A stretch of 64,000 bases of DNA, from contig CANEZL010000019.1 in NCBI GenBank assembly GCA_947444195.1, forward strand, positions 1 to 64,000, read 5' to 3'. This stretch comes from Methylobacteriaceae bacterium (lineage in GTDB: Bacteria; Pseudomonadota; Alphaproteobacteria; Rhizobiales; Beijerinckiaceae). This document shows positions 28,282 through 35,494 of the stretch, in pieces (position 1 is the stretch's first letter; the number at the start of each line of letters is the position of its first letter). The translations under genes and the position numbers were made by a program. The notes beneath the pieces are model-generated. The model was not told the origin of the DNA. It made no database searches and worked only from the letters and a program-made list of their open reading frames with translations.

Positions 28282-29292
28282 ATGAGATTGCAGATCGGAT
28301 ACGTGCCCCTCTGCGACGCGGCGCCGGTGGTGGCCGCCCACGAGATGGGCTTCGCCCGCGCGGAGGGGCTCGACCTCGACCTCTCGGCCGAGCCCTCCTG
28401 GGCGACGCTGCGGGACCGCCTCGCCCTCGGCCATCTCGACGCGGCGCACATGCTGGCGCCCCTGGCGCTGGCGAGCGCGCTGGGCCTGTCCGGCCCGCCC
28501 GCCGACCTCCGCGTGCCCCTGTCGCTCAGCCTCAACGGCAACGCGCTCACCCTCACGCACGCGCTCTGGGCGGAGATGGCGCCGGCGGACGACGACCTCG
28601 ACACCGTGGCGCGCGCCTTCGCCCGCGCGGCGGAGGCGCGCCGCGCCGGGGGCCGGCCGCTGACGCTCGGCACCGTCCACCCCTTCTCCTGCCACACCTA
28701 TCAGGTCCGCCTCTTCGCCGCCCGCGGCGGCCTCGATCCCGCCGGGATCCGCCTCGTCGCGGTGCCGCCGCAGCACTGCGTCGAGGCCCTGCGCCGGGGG
28801 CTGGTGGACGGGTTCTGCGCGGGCGCGCCCTGGAACGCCGTGGCGGTGGCCGCAGGGCTCGGCCGGGTGGCGGCGCTGGGCTGCGCGATCGCCCCGGACG
28901 CCCCCGAGAAGGTGCTCGCCGTGTCGGGCCGCCTCGCGGAGGCCTGCCTGCCCCTCGTCCGCGCGGTCGCCCGCGCCGGCCTCTGGTGCGCCGATCCGCA
29001 GAACCGCGCCGAACTCGCCCACCGCCTCGCGCGCCGGACCTATCTCGGCCTCGACGCGGAGCTGATCGCGCGCAGCCTCGCGGGGGAGATCGACCGGGAC
29101 GGGGGGACCCGCCACGTCCCCGAGCACCTGCGCCTCGGCGCGCCGGCCCAGGCCCCGCGCGCCGGGCAGGTGGGCTGGCTGGTGGCGCAGATGGAGGCGG
29201 CCGGCCAGCTGCCCGCGGGGGCGGACCTCCTGCGGGAGGCGGAGGCGGTCTACCGCCCGGACCTGTTCGCGGACGCCACGGCCGGCCTCTGA
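28282..29292 (+). CDS. nasS: Nitrate/nitrite sensor NasS (NrtA-like, no signal peptide)
   Basis: 336 residues, related to the periplasmic nitrate-binding protein NrtA but starting directly with the mature fold (MRLQIGYVPLCDAAPVVAAHEMGFA), so cytoplasmic. Further NrtA-like segments: LGHLDAAHMLAPLALA, LSLNGNALTLTHALW, HPFSCHTYQVRLFAARGGLD and PPQHCVEALRRGLVDGFCAG. In the known system NasS sequesters NasT and lets it go on binding nitrate/nitrite. It sits immediately after nasT and 1.2 kb before the structural genes. Confidence 0.92.
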   Translation: MRLQIGYVPLCDAAPVVAAHEMGFARAEGLDLDLSAEPSWATLRDRLALGHLDAAHMLAPLALASALGLSGPPADLRVPLSLSLNGNALTLTHALWAEMAPADDDLDTVARAFARAAEARRAGGRPLTLGTVHPFSCHTYQVRLFAARGGLDPAGIRLVAVPPQHCVEALRRGLVDGFCAGAPWNAVAVAAGLGRVAALGCAIAPDAPEKVLAVSGRLAEACLPLVRAVARAGLWCADPQNRAELAHRLARRTYLGLDAELIARSLAGEIDRDGGTRHVPEHLRLGAPAQAPRAGQVGWLVAQMEAAGQLPAGADLLREAEAVYRPDLFADATAGL

Positions 29293-29365
29293 GCGGAGCG
29301 CGTCGGCGCGCAAGATCGGCGGTCGGGACGGAACGCATGACGCGCTCGTTCGTTACCGTGTCGCC

Positions 29366-29578
29366 ATGCCCGGATGCCGCAAGCTCGAACCCGCTCCATC
29401 CTCCGCCTTCCGGGGCGACCGGGTGCCGCTGTCGCGCTACGTTCGGGTCCGCTCCCGGCCCCCGCGGGCGGCCAACGACAACCGCAGGCTCTCCGCCCCT
29501 TCCGTCTGGCACTGGGCGATGCTCGTCGGCCTCGTTCCCACCCTCGGCCTCGTCGCCGCCCTCTCGATCCTGCTCTGA
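29366..29578 (+). CDS. Small membrane protein of unknown function with ANDNR motif
   Basis: 70 residues. A basic N-terminal half contains PRAANDNRR, a motif I associate with many small alphaproteobacterial proteins, and a single hydrophobic segment (HWAMLVGLVPTLGLVAALSI) ends the protein. No obvious Shine-Dalgarno lies before the ATG at 29366, so the start is uncertain. It lies 74 bases after nasS on the same strand. No function can be assigned. Confidence 0.45.
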   Translation: MPGCRKLEPAPSSAFRGDRVPLSRYVRVRSRPPRAANDNRRLSAPSVWHWAMLVGLVPTLGLVAALSILL

Positions 29579-29842
29579 TCGTCCCGGCTCGGCCGAACTG
29601 AGTCGCCGACAGCGCGCCCTCGCGCCTCCGGACAAGTCTGCTCGGTTTCCGCTCACCCGCCCGTTCTTTGTGCAGTGCGCGCAGGATGCGCCGCGAGGCG
29701 TTCGCGGTTGATCCGAAGTGGGGCTGCGGGCTCGCTCTGGGCCCATTCGATTTCCTGTCAGGATGCGGGCCCGTACTTCGGCCTGCGCGACGCCGGCCTC
29801 GCGCGGGCCGCCGGACTCACACAACGCGATGGACCGCAGCCT

Positions 29843-29981
29843 CCCTCCCCCCTCTGCGGGGGAGGGTGCCGAGCGAAGCGAGGCGGGAGAGGGGAGCCAC
29901 GCTTCCTGCACAGGCCCGGCGTCGATGCCGAGCGCTCACGGCATCGTCGCTCCCCTCTCCCGCCCCCTGCTGACGCAGGGG
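29843..29981. repeat. Composite palindrome cluster in the nas upstream region
   Basis: Three neighbouring structures: a 9-base stem (29843-29851 with 29858-29866, arm CCCTCCCCC); a 15-base perfect stem (29883-29897 with 29949-29963, arm GCGGGAGAGGGGAGC) that encloses a 7-base stem (29924-29930 with 29939-29945, GATGCCG); and a 7-base stem (29964-29970 with 29975-29981, CCCCTGC). The layout resembles the mosaic intergenic palindromes common in Hyphomicrobiales genomes. Confidence 0.75.
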
Positions 29982-30290
29982 CCATCCTCCCCAGCCCAAC
30001 TCGAGCCCGCCCGACTCGGGCACCGGGGAGCGGAACACGGGCAGGCCCGAGTTCCGCGGGAGAAGGGAGACGCGGGCCCGGCCGCGATGCGCAGATCCCG
30101 TAGCCCGCCCGGTAGAGGGCGCCCGCGCCGCGTTCGCGAACCGTCCATGACGGTGACGACCCCGCATCGTCCGCGGCCGCTCCGCGCGTAGAGGAGGGGG
30201 ATGGAACAGCCTAACCCAGCCCGCCGCGAGGCCACCCCGAGCCCGCATCGGCCGCGGCGATCCGCCTCCGCGAGCACCCGGCGGATCGAG

Positions 30291-30307
30291 CTGGCACGGA
30301 ACCTGCT
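30291..30307 (+). promoter_or_regulatory. Sigma54-type -24/-12 promoter of the nitrate-assimilation operon
   Basis: CTGGCACGGAACCTGCT has the full TGGCACG -24 element, and the invariant GG (30293-30294) and GC (30305-30306) are 10 bases apart; the -12 element reads CTGCT rather than TTGCT. A perfect 9-base inverted repeat (30258-30266 with 30280-30288, CGATCCGCC) lies just upstream. The predicted start of transcription is about 30318, which would give a leader of about 150 bases. Confidence 0.7.
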
Positions 30308-30332
30308 CTCAGCTTTCGTGTCCGTCAAAGGC

Positions 30333-30418
30333 GACGGGCAGCACCGTCAGCGAGGCCGCTGATCCGGTTCGCGCGCATGGCGGTCGAGGCCGCGCGGCGG
30401 GACGGTCGGCGGCTTTTT
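30333..30418 (+). promoter_or_regulatory. Putative NasT-responsive leader with competing hairpin and terminator
   Basis: Hairpin 1: GACGG (30333-30337), six-base loop GCAGCA, CCGTC (30344-30348). Hairpin 2: GCGG (30380-30383), six-base loop TCGAGG, CCGC (30390-30393). Terminator-like stem: GCCGC (30389-30393) with GCGGC (30409-30413), followed by TTTTT (30414-30418). Hairpin 2 and the terminator share bases 30390-30393, so they exclude each other, as in ANTAR-controlled leaders. The loops carry G at position 4 only in hairpin 1 and lack the canonical A at position 1, so the assignment is tentative. Confidence 0.5.
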
Positions 30419-30466
30419 CATGAGCGGTCCGCCAACGCTTCTTCGAGGATCGAGACACTTCGCGCG

Positions 30467-31720
30467 ATGACCCTTCGGACGGATCCGGCCTCTCCCCCGC
30501 GCCCGCCCCGCGAGCGCCTCGTGGTCGTCGGCAACGGCATGGCCTCCCTGCGCTTCCTCGAGCGCCTGACGGAGGGCGCGCCCGGCCTCTACGACGTCAC
30601 CTGCATCGGCGCCGAGCCGGTGGCGGCCTACAACCGCGTCCTGCTCTCCTCGCTGCTCGGCGGCGAGGTCGATGCGGCGGCCTGCGACTTCCGCGGCCTC
30701 GACTGGTACGCGGAGCACGGCATCCGCCTGCTCACCGGCGCGCCGGTGACGGCCATCGACCGCGCGAACGGCCTCGCCGTCGTCGGCGAGAGCCACGTCC
30801 TGCCCTTCGACAGGCTGGTCCTCGCGGTGGGCTCCACGCCGATCCGCCTGGCGAAGCCCGGCATGGACCTGCCCGGCGTCGTCACCTTCCGCGATCTCGC
30901 CGACGTCGCCGCCATCCGGGCGGCGGCGGTGGCCCAGGCGCGGGCCGTCGTCATCGGCGGCGGTCTCCTCGGGCTGGAGGCGGCGGTCGGCCTCGCGCGG
31001 CTCGGGGTCGGGACCACGCTCCTCCACGTCATGGACCGCCTGATGGAGCGCCAGCTCGACCACGAGGCCGCCGGGCTCGTGAAGCGGGCGATGGAGGCCC
31101 GCGGGGTCGAGGTGCTCCTCAAGGCCGACACCGAGGCGGTCGAGGGCGCGGGACGCGTCGAGCGCCTGCGGCTCGCCGACGGCCGCGTGCTGCCCGCCGA
31201 CCTCGTGGTGATGTCGGTGGGCGTGCGCCCCTCCCTGGCGCTCGCGCAGTCCGCGGGCCTCGCCACCGGCCGCGGCATCGTCGTGGACGACCGGATGGCG
31301 ACCTCCGATCCGCGCATCTTCGCCCTCGGCGAGTGCGCCGAGCATCGGGGCCAGACCTACGGCCTCGTGGAGCCCGCCTACGAGCAGGCCGAGGTCCTGG
31401 CCCGGCACCTCGCGGGGCAGGAGGCGCGCTACCAGGGCACGGCCCTCGCCACCAGCCTGAAGGTCTCGGGGCTGCCCGTCTTCTCGGCAGGCGTCGTCGA
31501 CACCCCCGACGACGCCGAGGCCATCGTGATGCGCGACCACGGGGCGGGCCTCTACCGCAAGCTCCTCGTCGGCGAGGGCCGCCTGATCGGCGCGGTCTTC
31601 GTGGGCGATATCGGCGAGCAGGGCTGGTGCAAGGAGCTGATCCGCACCGGCGCGCCGGTCTCCGAGCACATCGAAGACATCATGTTCGGGCGCCCCGCGC
31701 CCCGGTCCCTCGCAGCGTGA
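30467..31720 (+). CDS. NirB/NasB-like FAD-NAD(P) oxidoreductase (FAD module only)
   Basis: 417 residues, pyridine nucleotide-disulfide oxidoreductase fold, corresponding to the N-terminal FAD/NAD(P)H module of assimilatory nitrite reductase NirB and nitrate reductase electron-transfer subunits. FAD motif ERLVVVGNGMASLRFLERL, central NAD(P)H motif AVVIGGGLLGLEAAVGLARL, and ATSDPRIFALGECAEHRG. It lacks the [2Fe-2S] BFD-like and siroheme domains; a BFD domain is instead fused to NasA in this operon. Probably passes electrons from NAD(P)H to the nitrate or nitrite reductase. 12 bases before the nirA-type gene. The start ATG at 30467 follows the leader terminator. Confidence 0.87.
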   Translation: MTLRTDPASPPRPPRERLVVVGNGMASLRFLERLTEGAPGLYDVTCIGAEPVAAYNRVLLSSLLGGEVDAAACDFRGLDWYAEHGIRLLTGAPVTAIDRANGLAVVGESHVLPFDRLVLAVGSTPIRLAKPGMDLPGVVTFRDLADVAAIRAAAVAQARAVVIGGGLLGLEAAVGLARLGVGTTLLHVMDRLMERQLDHEAAGLVKRAMEARGVEVLLKADTEAVEGAGRVERLRLADGRVLPADLVVMSVGVRPSLALAQSAGLATGRGIVVDDRMATSDPRIFALGECAEHRGQTYGLVEPAYEQAEVLARHLAGQEARYQGTALATSLKVSGLPVFSAGVVDTPDDAEAIVMRDHGAGLYRKLLVGEGRLIGAVFVGDIGEQGWCKELIRTGAPVSEHIEDIMFGRPAPRSLAA

Positions 31721-31732
31721 AGGAGGCGGATC

Positions 31733-33520
31733 ATGGCTGAGGACTTCAACGCCGAGCAGAAGCGCTACCTCGAGGGCTTCGCCTCCGGCATCAACGCCGT
31801 GCGCCTGACGGGGGGCCTCGCCGCCGGCGCCGCGGGCGCCCCCGCCGCCGAGCCCACGGGCCCCGACGCGATCCACCTCAAGGCGCAGGACCGGACCGTG
31901 AAGGACGGCGGCAAGCTCTGCGACCAGGAGAAGTGGAAGCGGGCCGAGAGCCCCTTCGACGGGCACAACCGCCTGAAGGCGGAGGCCGCCACCGGCAAGG
32001 CCCCGAAGCCCGAGGACAATTTCCGCTGGCGCTACCACGGCATGTTCTGGGTGGCGCCGACCCAGACCTCCTACATGTGCCGCCTGCGCATCCCGAACGG
32101 CATCCTGAAGCACTGGCAGTTCGCCGGCATCGCCGACCTCGCCGACGCCCATGGCGGGCCCTACAGCCACGTCACCACCCGGGCGAACCTGCAGGTGCGC
32201 GAGATCAGCCCCGAACATGCCCAACCCTTCCTCGACGGGCTGACCGACCTCGGCCTCACCGCGCAGGGGGCGGGCGCCGACAACATCCGCAACGTCACCG
32301 GCTCGCCCACCGCCGGCATCGACGCCCAGGAACTCCTCGACACCCGGCCGCTCGCGCGCTCCTGGCACGACTGGATCCTGCACGACCGCTCCCTCTACGG
32401 CCTGCCGCGCAAGTTCAACGTCGCCTTCGACGGCGGCGGCGTGATGCCGGTCCTGGAGGAGACCAACGACATCGGCTTCCAGGCGGTGGAGGTTCTGGAG
32501 GGGGCCGCGGTCGCGCCGGGCATCTGGATGCGCCTCGTGCTCGGCGGCATCTCCGGCCACCGGGACCTCGCCCGCGACACCGGCATCGTCCTGAAGCCCG
32601 AGGACTGCAACGCGGTGGCCGACGCGATCATCCGCGTGTTCATCGAGAACGGCGACCGGACGAACCGCAACAAGAGCCGGATGAAGTACGTCCTCGACGC
32701 CTGGGGCTTCGACAAGTACCTCGCCGCCGTCGAGGAGAAGCTCGGGCGCAAGCTCGACCGGGTCGCTCCCGAGCACGTGGCCCCCCGCAAGCCCACGGAC
32801 CGCTTCAGCCATGTGGGCGTGCACCGGCAGGTCCAGCCCGGCCTCAACTGGGTCGGCGTGGTCCTCCCCGTGGGGAAGATGACCACCGACGAGATGCGCG
32901 CGCTCGCCGGGATCGCCGCCGAGTGCGGCGACGGCCTGATCCGCATGACCGTCTGGCAGAACTTCATCTTCTCCGGCGTGCCCGACGCGAAGGTCGCCGA
33001 GGTGGAGGCGCGCGTCGAGGCGCTCGGCCTCTCCGTGAAGGCGGCCGGCATCCGCTCCGGCCTCGTGGCCTGCACGGGGGCCCGCGGCTGCAAGTTCGCG
33101 GCCTCCGACACCAAGGGCCACGCGATGATCATCGCCGAGCACGTGGAGCGGACGGTGACCGACCTCGACGTGCCGGTGAACGTGCACCTCACCGGCTGCC
33201 ACCATTCCTGCGCCCAGCACTACATCGGCGATATCGGGCTCATCGGCGCCAAGGTCCCCGTCTCGGAGGAGGGCGACACGGTGGAGGGCTACGACATCGT
33301 GGTCGGCGGGGGCTTCGCCGAGAACCCGAAGATCGGCACCGAGATCTGGAAGGCGGTGAAGGCCGAGGACGCGCCCGCCCGCGTCGAGGCCCTGCTGCGC
33401 GCCTATCTCGCCCGCCGCACCGGGCCGGAGGAGAGCTTCCAGGCCTTCACCAGCCGCACCGGCGCGGAGGCGCTCCGCGACGCCGCCGAGGAACAGCCCG
33501 CCCTTAAGGCCGCGGCGTGA
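31733..33520 (+). CDS. nirA: Siroheme nitrite/sulfite reductase, NirA type
   Basis: Six-electron reduction of nitrite to ammonia using siroheme and a [4Fe-4S] cluster. 595 residues with the duplicated ferredoxin-like/siroheme domains. The cluster ligands are C447 and C453 (CTGARGC) and C489 and C493 (TGCHHSCAQHYIGDIG). Siroheme contacts are seen in THVTTRANLQVREI-like HVTTRANLQVREISPEHA and NIRNVTGSP. Preceded by AAGGAGG eight bases before the ATG. It follows the FAD oxidoreductase and precedes a CysJ-like reductase, which may supply electrons instead of ferredoxin. A sulfite reductase role is the alternative. Confidence 0.9.
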   Translation: MAEDFNAEQKRYLEGFASGINAVRLTGGLAAGAAGAPAAEPTGPDAIHLKAQDRTVKDGGKLCDQEKWKRAESPFDGHNRLKAEAATGKAPKPEDNFRWRYHGMFWVAPTQTSYMCRLRIPNGILKHWQFAGIADLADAHGGPYSHVTTRANLQVREISPEHAQPFLDGLTDLGLTAQGAGADNIRNVTGSPTAGIDAQELLDTRPLARSWHDWILHDRSLYGLPRKFNVAFDGGGVMPVLEETNDIGFQAVEVLEGAAVAPGIWMRLVLGGISGHRDLARDTGIVLKPEDCNAVADAIIRVFIENGDRTNRNKSRMKYVLDAWGFDKYLAAVEEKLGRKLDRVAPEHVAPRKPTDRFSHVGVHRQVQPGLNWVGVVLPVGKMTTDEMRALAGIAAECGDGLIRMTVWQNFIFSGVPDAKVAEVEARVEALGLSVKAAGIRSGLVACTGARGCKFAASDTKGHAMIIAEHVERTVTDLDVPVNVHLTGCHHSCAQHYIGDIGLIGAKVPVSEEGDTVEGYDIVVGGGFAENPKIGTEIWKAVKAEDAPARVEALLRAYLARRTGPEESFQAFTSRTGAEALRDAAEEQPALKAAA

Positions 33521-33546
33521 TGCCGGCGCCGCGCAGGAGCGCCTCT

Positions 33547-33629
33547 CTCCTCCCCCCGGATCTCGGGCTTGCCCGAGATCCGCACCTTGCTTGCCCGGAT
33601 CGGGCAGGCCCGATCCGGGTGGGGAGGAG
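33547..33629. repeat. Nested palindromes between nirA and the flavoprotein gene
   Basis: Outer arms CTCCTCCCC (33547-33555) and GGGGAGGAG (33621-33629) enclose two perfect hairpins: GGATCTCGGGC (33558-33568 with 33571-33581) and CCCGGATCGGGC (33594-33605 with 33608-33619). The whole could fold as a three-way junction in the intercistronic RNA. Confidence 0.8.
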
Positions 33630-33693
33630 CCGGAGATGGGGGTGGCGCAGGAGGCGACGGAACGCTCGATCCTGAACCACCCCCACCCCTCTA

Positions 33694-33716
33694 CCCCTCC
33701 CCGCAAGGGGGAGGGG
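33694..33716. repeat. GC hairpin before the flavoprotein gene
   Basis: Arms CCCCTCCCC (33694-33702) and GGGGAGGGG with one extra G (33707-33716) around the loop GCAA. Similar C/G-rich hairpins occur at 29843-29866 and 35367-35388, so it belongs to a local family of intergenic palindromes. Confidence 0.7.
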
Positions 33717-33748
33717 ATCACGGCCCGTCGGAATCTTCAGGTCTCGCC

Positions 33749-35344
33749 ATGACCCAGCACGTCACTCCCCCCCTCGTCCTGATCCCCGAGACCGCGCCCT
33801 TCGATCCGGACCAGCGCGCCTGGCTCTCGGGCTATTTCTCGGCGCTCCTCGGGCCCGCGATCGAGGGCGCCACCGCGCTGGCGCCCGGCGAGATGCCGGC
33901 CGGCGGCAAGAAGCTCGCCGACAACGACGACGCGCCTTGGCACGACCCCTCCATGCCGCTCGGCGACCGGATGGCTTTGGCGAAGGACAAGTCCGAGCCG
34001 CAGAAGCTGATGGCGGCCATGGCCCAGCAGGATTGCGGCCAGTGCGGCTACAACTGCGCCGACTACGCCAACGCGCTGTTCCTCAAGAAGGAGGAGCGCC
34101 TGAACCTCTGCCAGCCCGGCGGCAAGGAAACCCTCCGGATGCTGAAGAAGCTGGAGGAGGAGTTCGGCGGCGCGGACGGGGCCGCGCCCGCCGCGGCGGA
34201 GGCGGCCCCGAAGGAGACCGCGCTCGGGCCGCTCGGCTACTGCCGCGAGAACCCGGTCCACGCGACCTTCCTCTCCCGCACGCGTCTCAACGCCCCGGGC
34301 GGCGAGAAGGAGACGTGGCACATCGAGATCGACCTCAGCGACACGCCGATCCAGTACGTGGTCGGCGATTCACTGGGCCTGTTCCCGGCCAACGCCCCGG
34401 CGCTCGTCGATGCGGTGATCGCGGAACTGGGCACCCGCCCCGAACGGATGATCGGCGGCAAGACCCTGCGGGACGCGCTGCTCGCCGACTACGCCCTGGG
34501 CGCGGCGCCGGACAACCTCTACCAGCTCCTCTCGCTCCTCACCTCGGGGGAGGCGCGCAGGAAGGCGCAGGCGCTCGCCGCGGGCGAGGATCCGGACGGG
34601 GACGCGGCCTATCTCGACGTGCTCGGCGCGCTCCACAAGTTCCCCGGCGCCCGGCCCGATGCCGAGGTGTTCCTCGAGGCGCTGGACGCCCTCCAGCCGC
34701 GGCTCTACTCGATCTCGTCCTCGCCGAAGATGGATGTCGGCCGGGTCTCCCTGACGGTCGACGCGGTGCGCTACAACCACCGCTCGCGCCTGCGGCTCGG
34801 CGTGGCCTCGACGCATCTCGGCGAGCGCATGCCCGAGCGGACGAAGGTCAAGATCTACCTTCAGAAGGCGCACGGCTTCGCCCTGCCCGAGGATCTCTCG
34901 AAGGACGTGATCATGTGCGGCCCCGGCACCGGCATCGCGCCGTTCCGGGCCTTCCTGCGCGAGCGCGCCGCCACGCAAGCGCCCGGCCGCAACTGGCTGT
35001 TCTACGGCCACCAGCGCCAGGCCTCGGACTTCTTCTACAAGGACGAGTTGAATGGGCTGAAGGACGCCAAGGTCCTCACCCGCCTGTCGCTCGCCTGGTC
35101 CCGCGACGGCTCCGAGAAGACCTATGTCCAGGACCGCATGCGCGAGAACGGCGCCGAGCTGTGGAAATGGCTGGAGGGCGGCGCCCATTTCTACGTCTGC
35201 GGCGACGCCAAGCGCATGGCCAAGGACGTGGAGCGCGCGATCATCGACGTGGCCGCGAGCCACGGCGGCAAGAACCCGGACGAGGCGGTGGCCTACCTCG
35301 CCGCCCTGAAGAAGGCCGGCCGCTACCAGGCCGACGTGTACTGA
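33749..35344 (+). CDS. Fe-S/flavoprotein reductase (CysJ-like FAD-NADPH module with N-terminal 4Fe-4S domain)
   Basis: 531 residues. Residues about 96-123 form a four-cysteine Fe-S motif (C96, C99, C103, C121 in CGQCGYNCADYANALF and NLCQPGG) like that of RnfB and related 4Fe-4S proteins. Residues about 165-531 are the FAD and NADPH domains of sulfite reductase alpha/cytochrome P450 reductase: RLYSISSSPKMDVG, VIMCGPGTGIAPFRAFL, WLFYGHQRQASDFFY, FYVCGDAKRMAKDVE and C-terminal RYQADVY. The flavodoxin domain of CysJ is absent. It probably delivers NADPH electrons to NirA or NasA. The start at 33749 follows long intergenic palindromes; the frame further upstream is noncoding. Confidence 0.88.
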   Translation: MTQHVTPPLVLIPETAPFDPDQRAWLSGYFSALLGPAIEGATALAPGEMPAGGKKLADNDDAPWHDPSMPLGDRMALAKDKSEPQKLMAAMAQQDCGQCGYNCADYANALFLKKEERLNLCQPGGKETLRMLKKLEEEFGGADGAAPAAAEAAPKETALGPLGYCRENPVHATFLSRTRLNAPGGEKETWHIEIDLSDTPIQYVVGDSLGLFPANAPALVDAVIAELGTRPERMIGGKTLRDALLADYALGAAPDNLYQLLSLLTSGEARRKAQALAAGEDPDGDAAYLDVLGALHKFPGARPDAEVFLEALDALQPRLYSISSSPKMDVGRVSLTVDAVRYNHRSRLRLGVASTHLGERMPERTKVKIYLQKAHGFALPEDLSKDVIMCGPGTGIAPFRAFLRERAATQAPGRNWLFYGHQRQASDFFYKDELNGLKDAKVLTRLSLAWSRDGSEKTYVQDRMRENGAELWKWLEGGAHFYVCGDAKRMAKDVERAIIDVAASHGGKNPDEAVAYLAALKKAGRYQADVY

Positions 35345-35366
35345 GGCGCCCGAACCGCGCCGCGCT

Positions 35367-35388
35367 CCCTCTCCCGCACGGGAGAGGG
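35367..35388. repeat. GC hairpin between the flavoprotein gene and nasA
   Basis: Perfect 10-base arms CCCTCTCCCG (35367-35376) and CGGGAGAGGG (35379-35388) with a two-base loop; no T tract follows. Related to the hairpins at 29843-29866 and 33694-33716. The 150-base spacer here does not otherwise show a promoter. Confidence 0.75.
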
Positions 35389-35494
35389 GACCCGCGCCAG
35401 GTCCGGCATCGTCGCGTCGCGAAGGGGCTGAAGTCGTTCGAGCGGCCCGACTCTTGCTCCCGCCCCCGCACAACCCATCCGTGAGGAGCCAGGC

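Larger units (their letters stand above)
29579..30466 (+). other. 888-base noncoding region before the nitrate-assimilation genes
   Basis: No credible gene in either strand. It holds a cluster of GC-rich palindromes at 29843-29981, a 9-base inverted repeat at 30258-30288, a sigma54-type promoter at 30291-30307 and a structured leader (30333-30418) directly before the first structural gene. The stretch 29982-30257 shows only short GC-rich repeats. Confidence 0.7.

Noticed and set aside
30347..33721. 1124-codon minus-strand open frame
   Set aside because: Antisense shadow of the FAD oxidoreductase and nirA genes.
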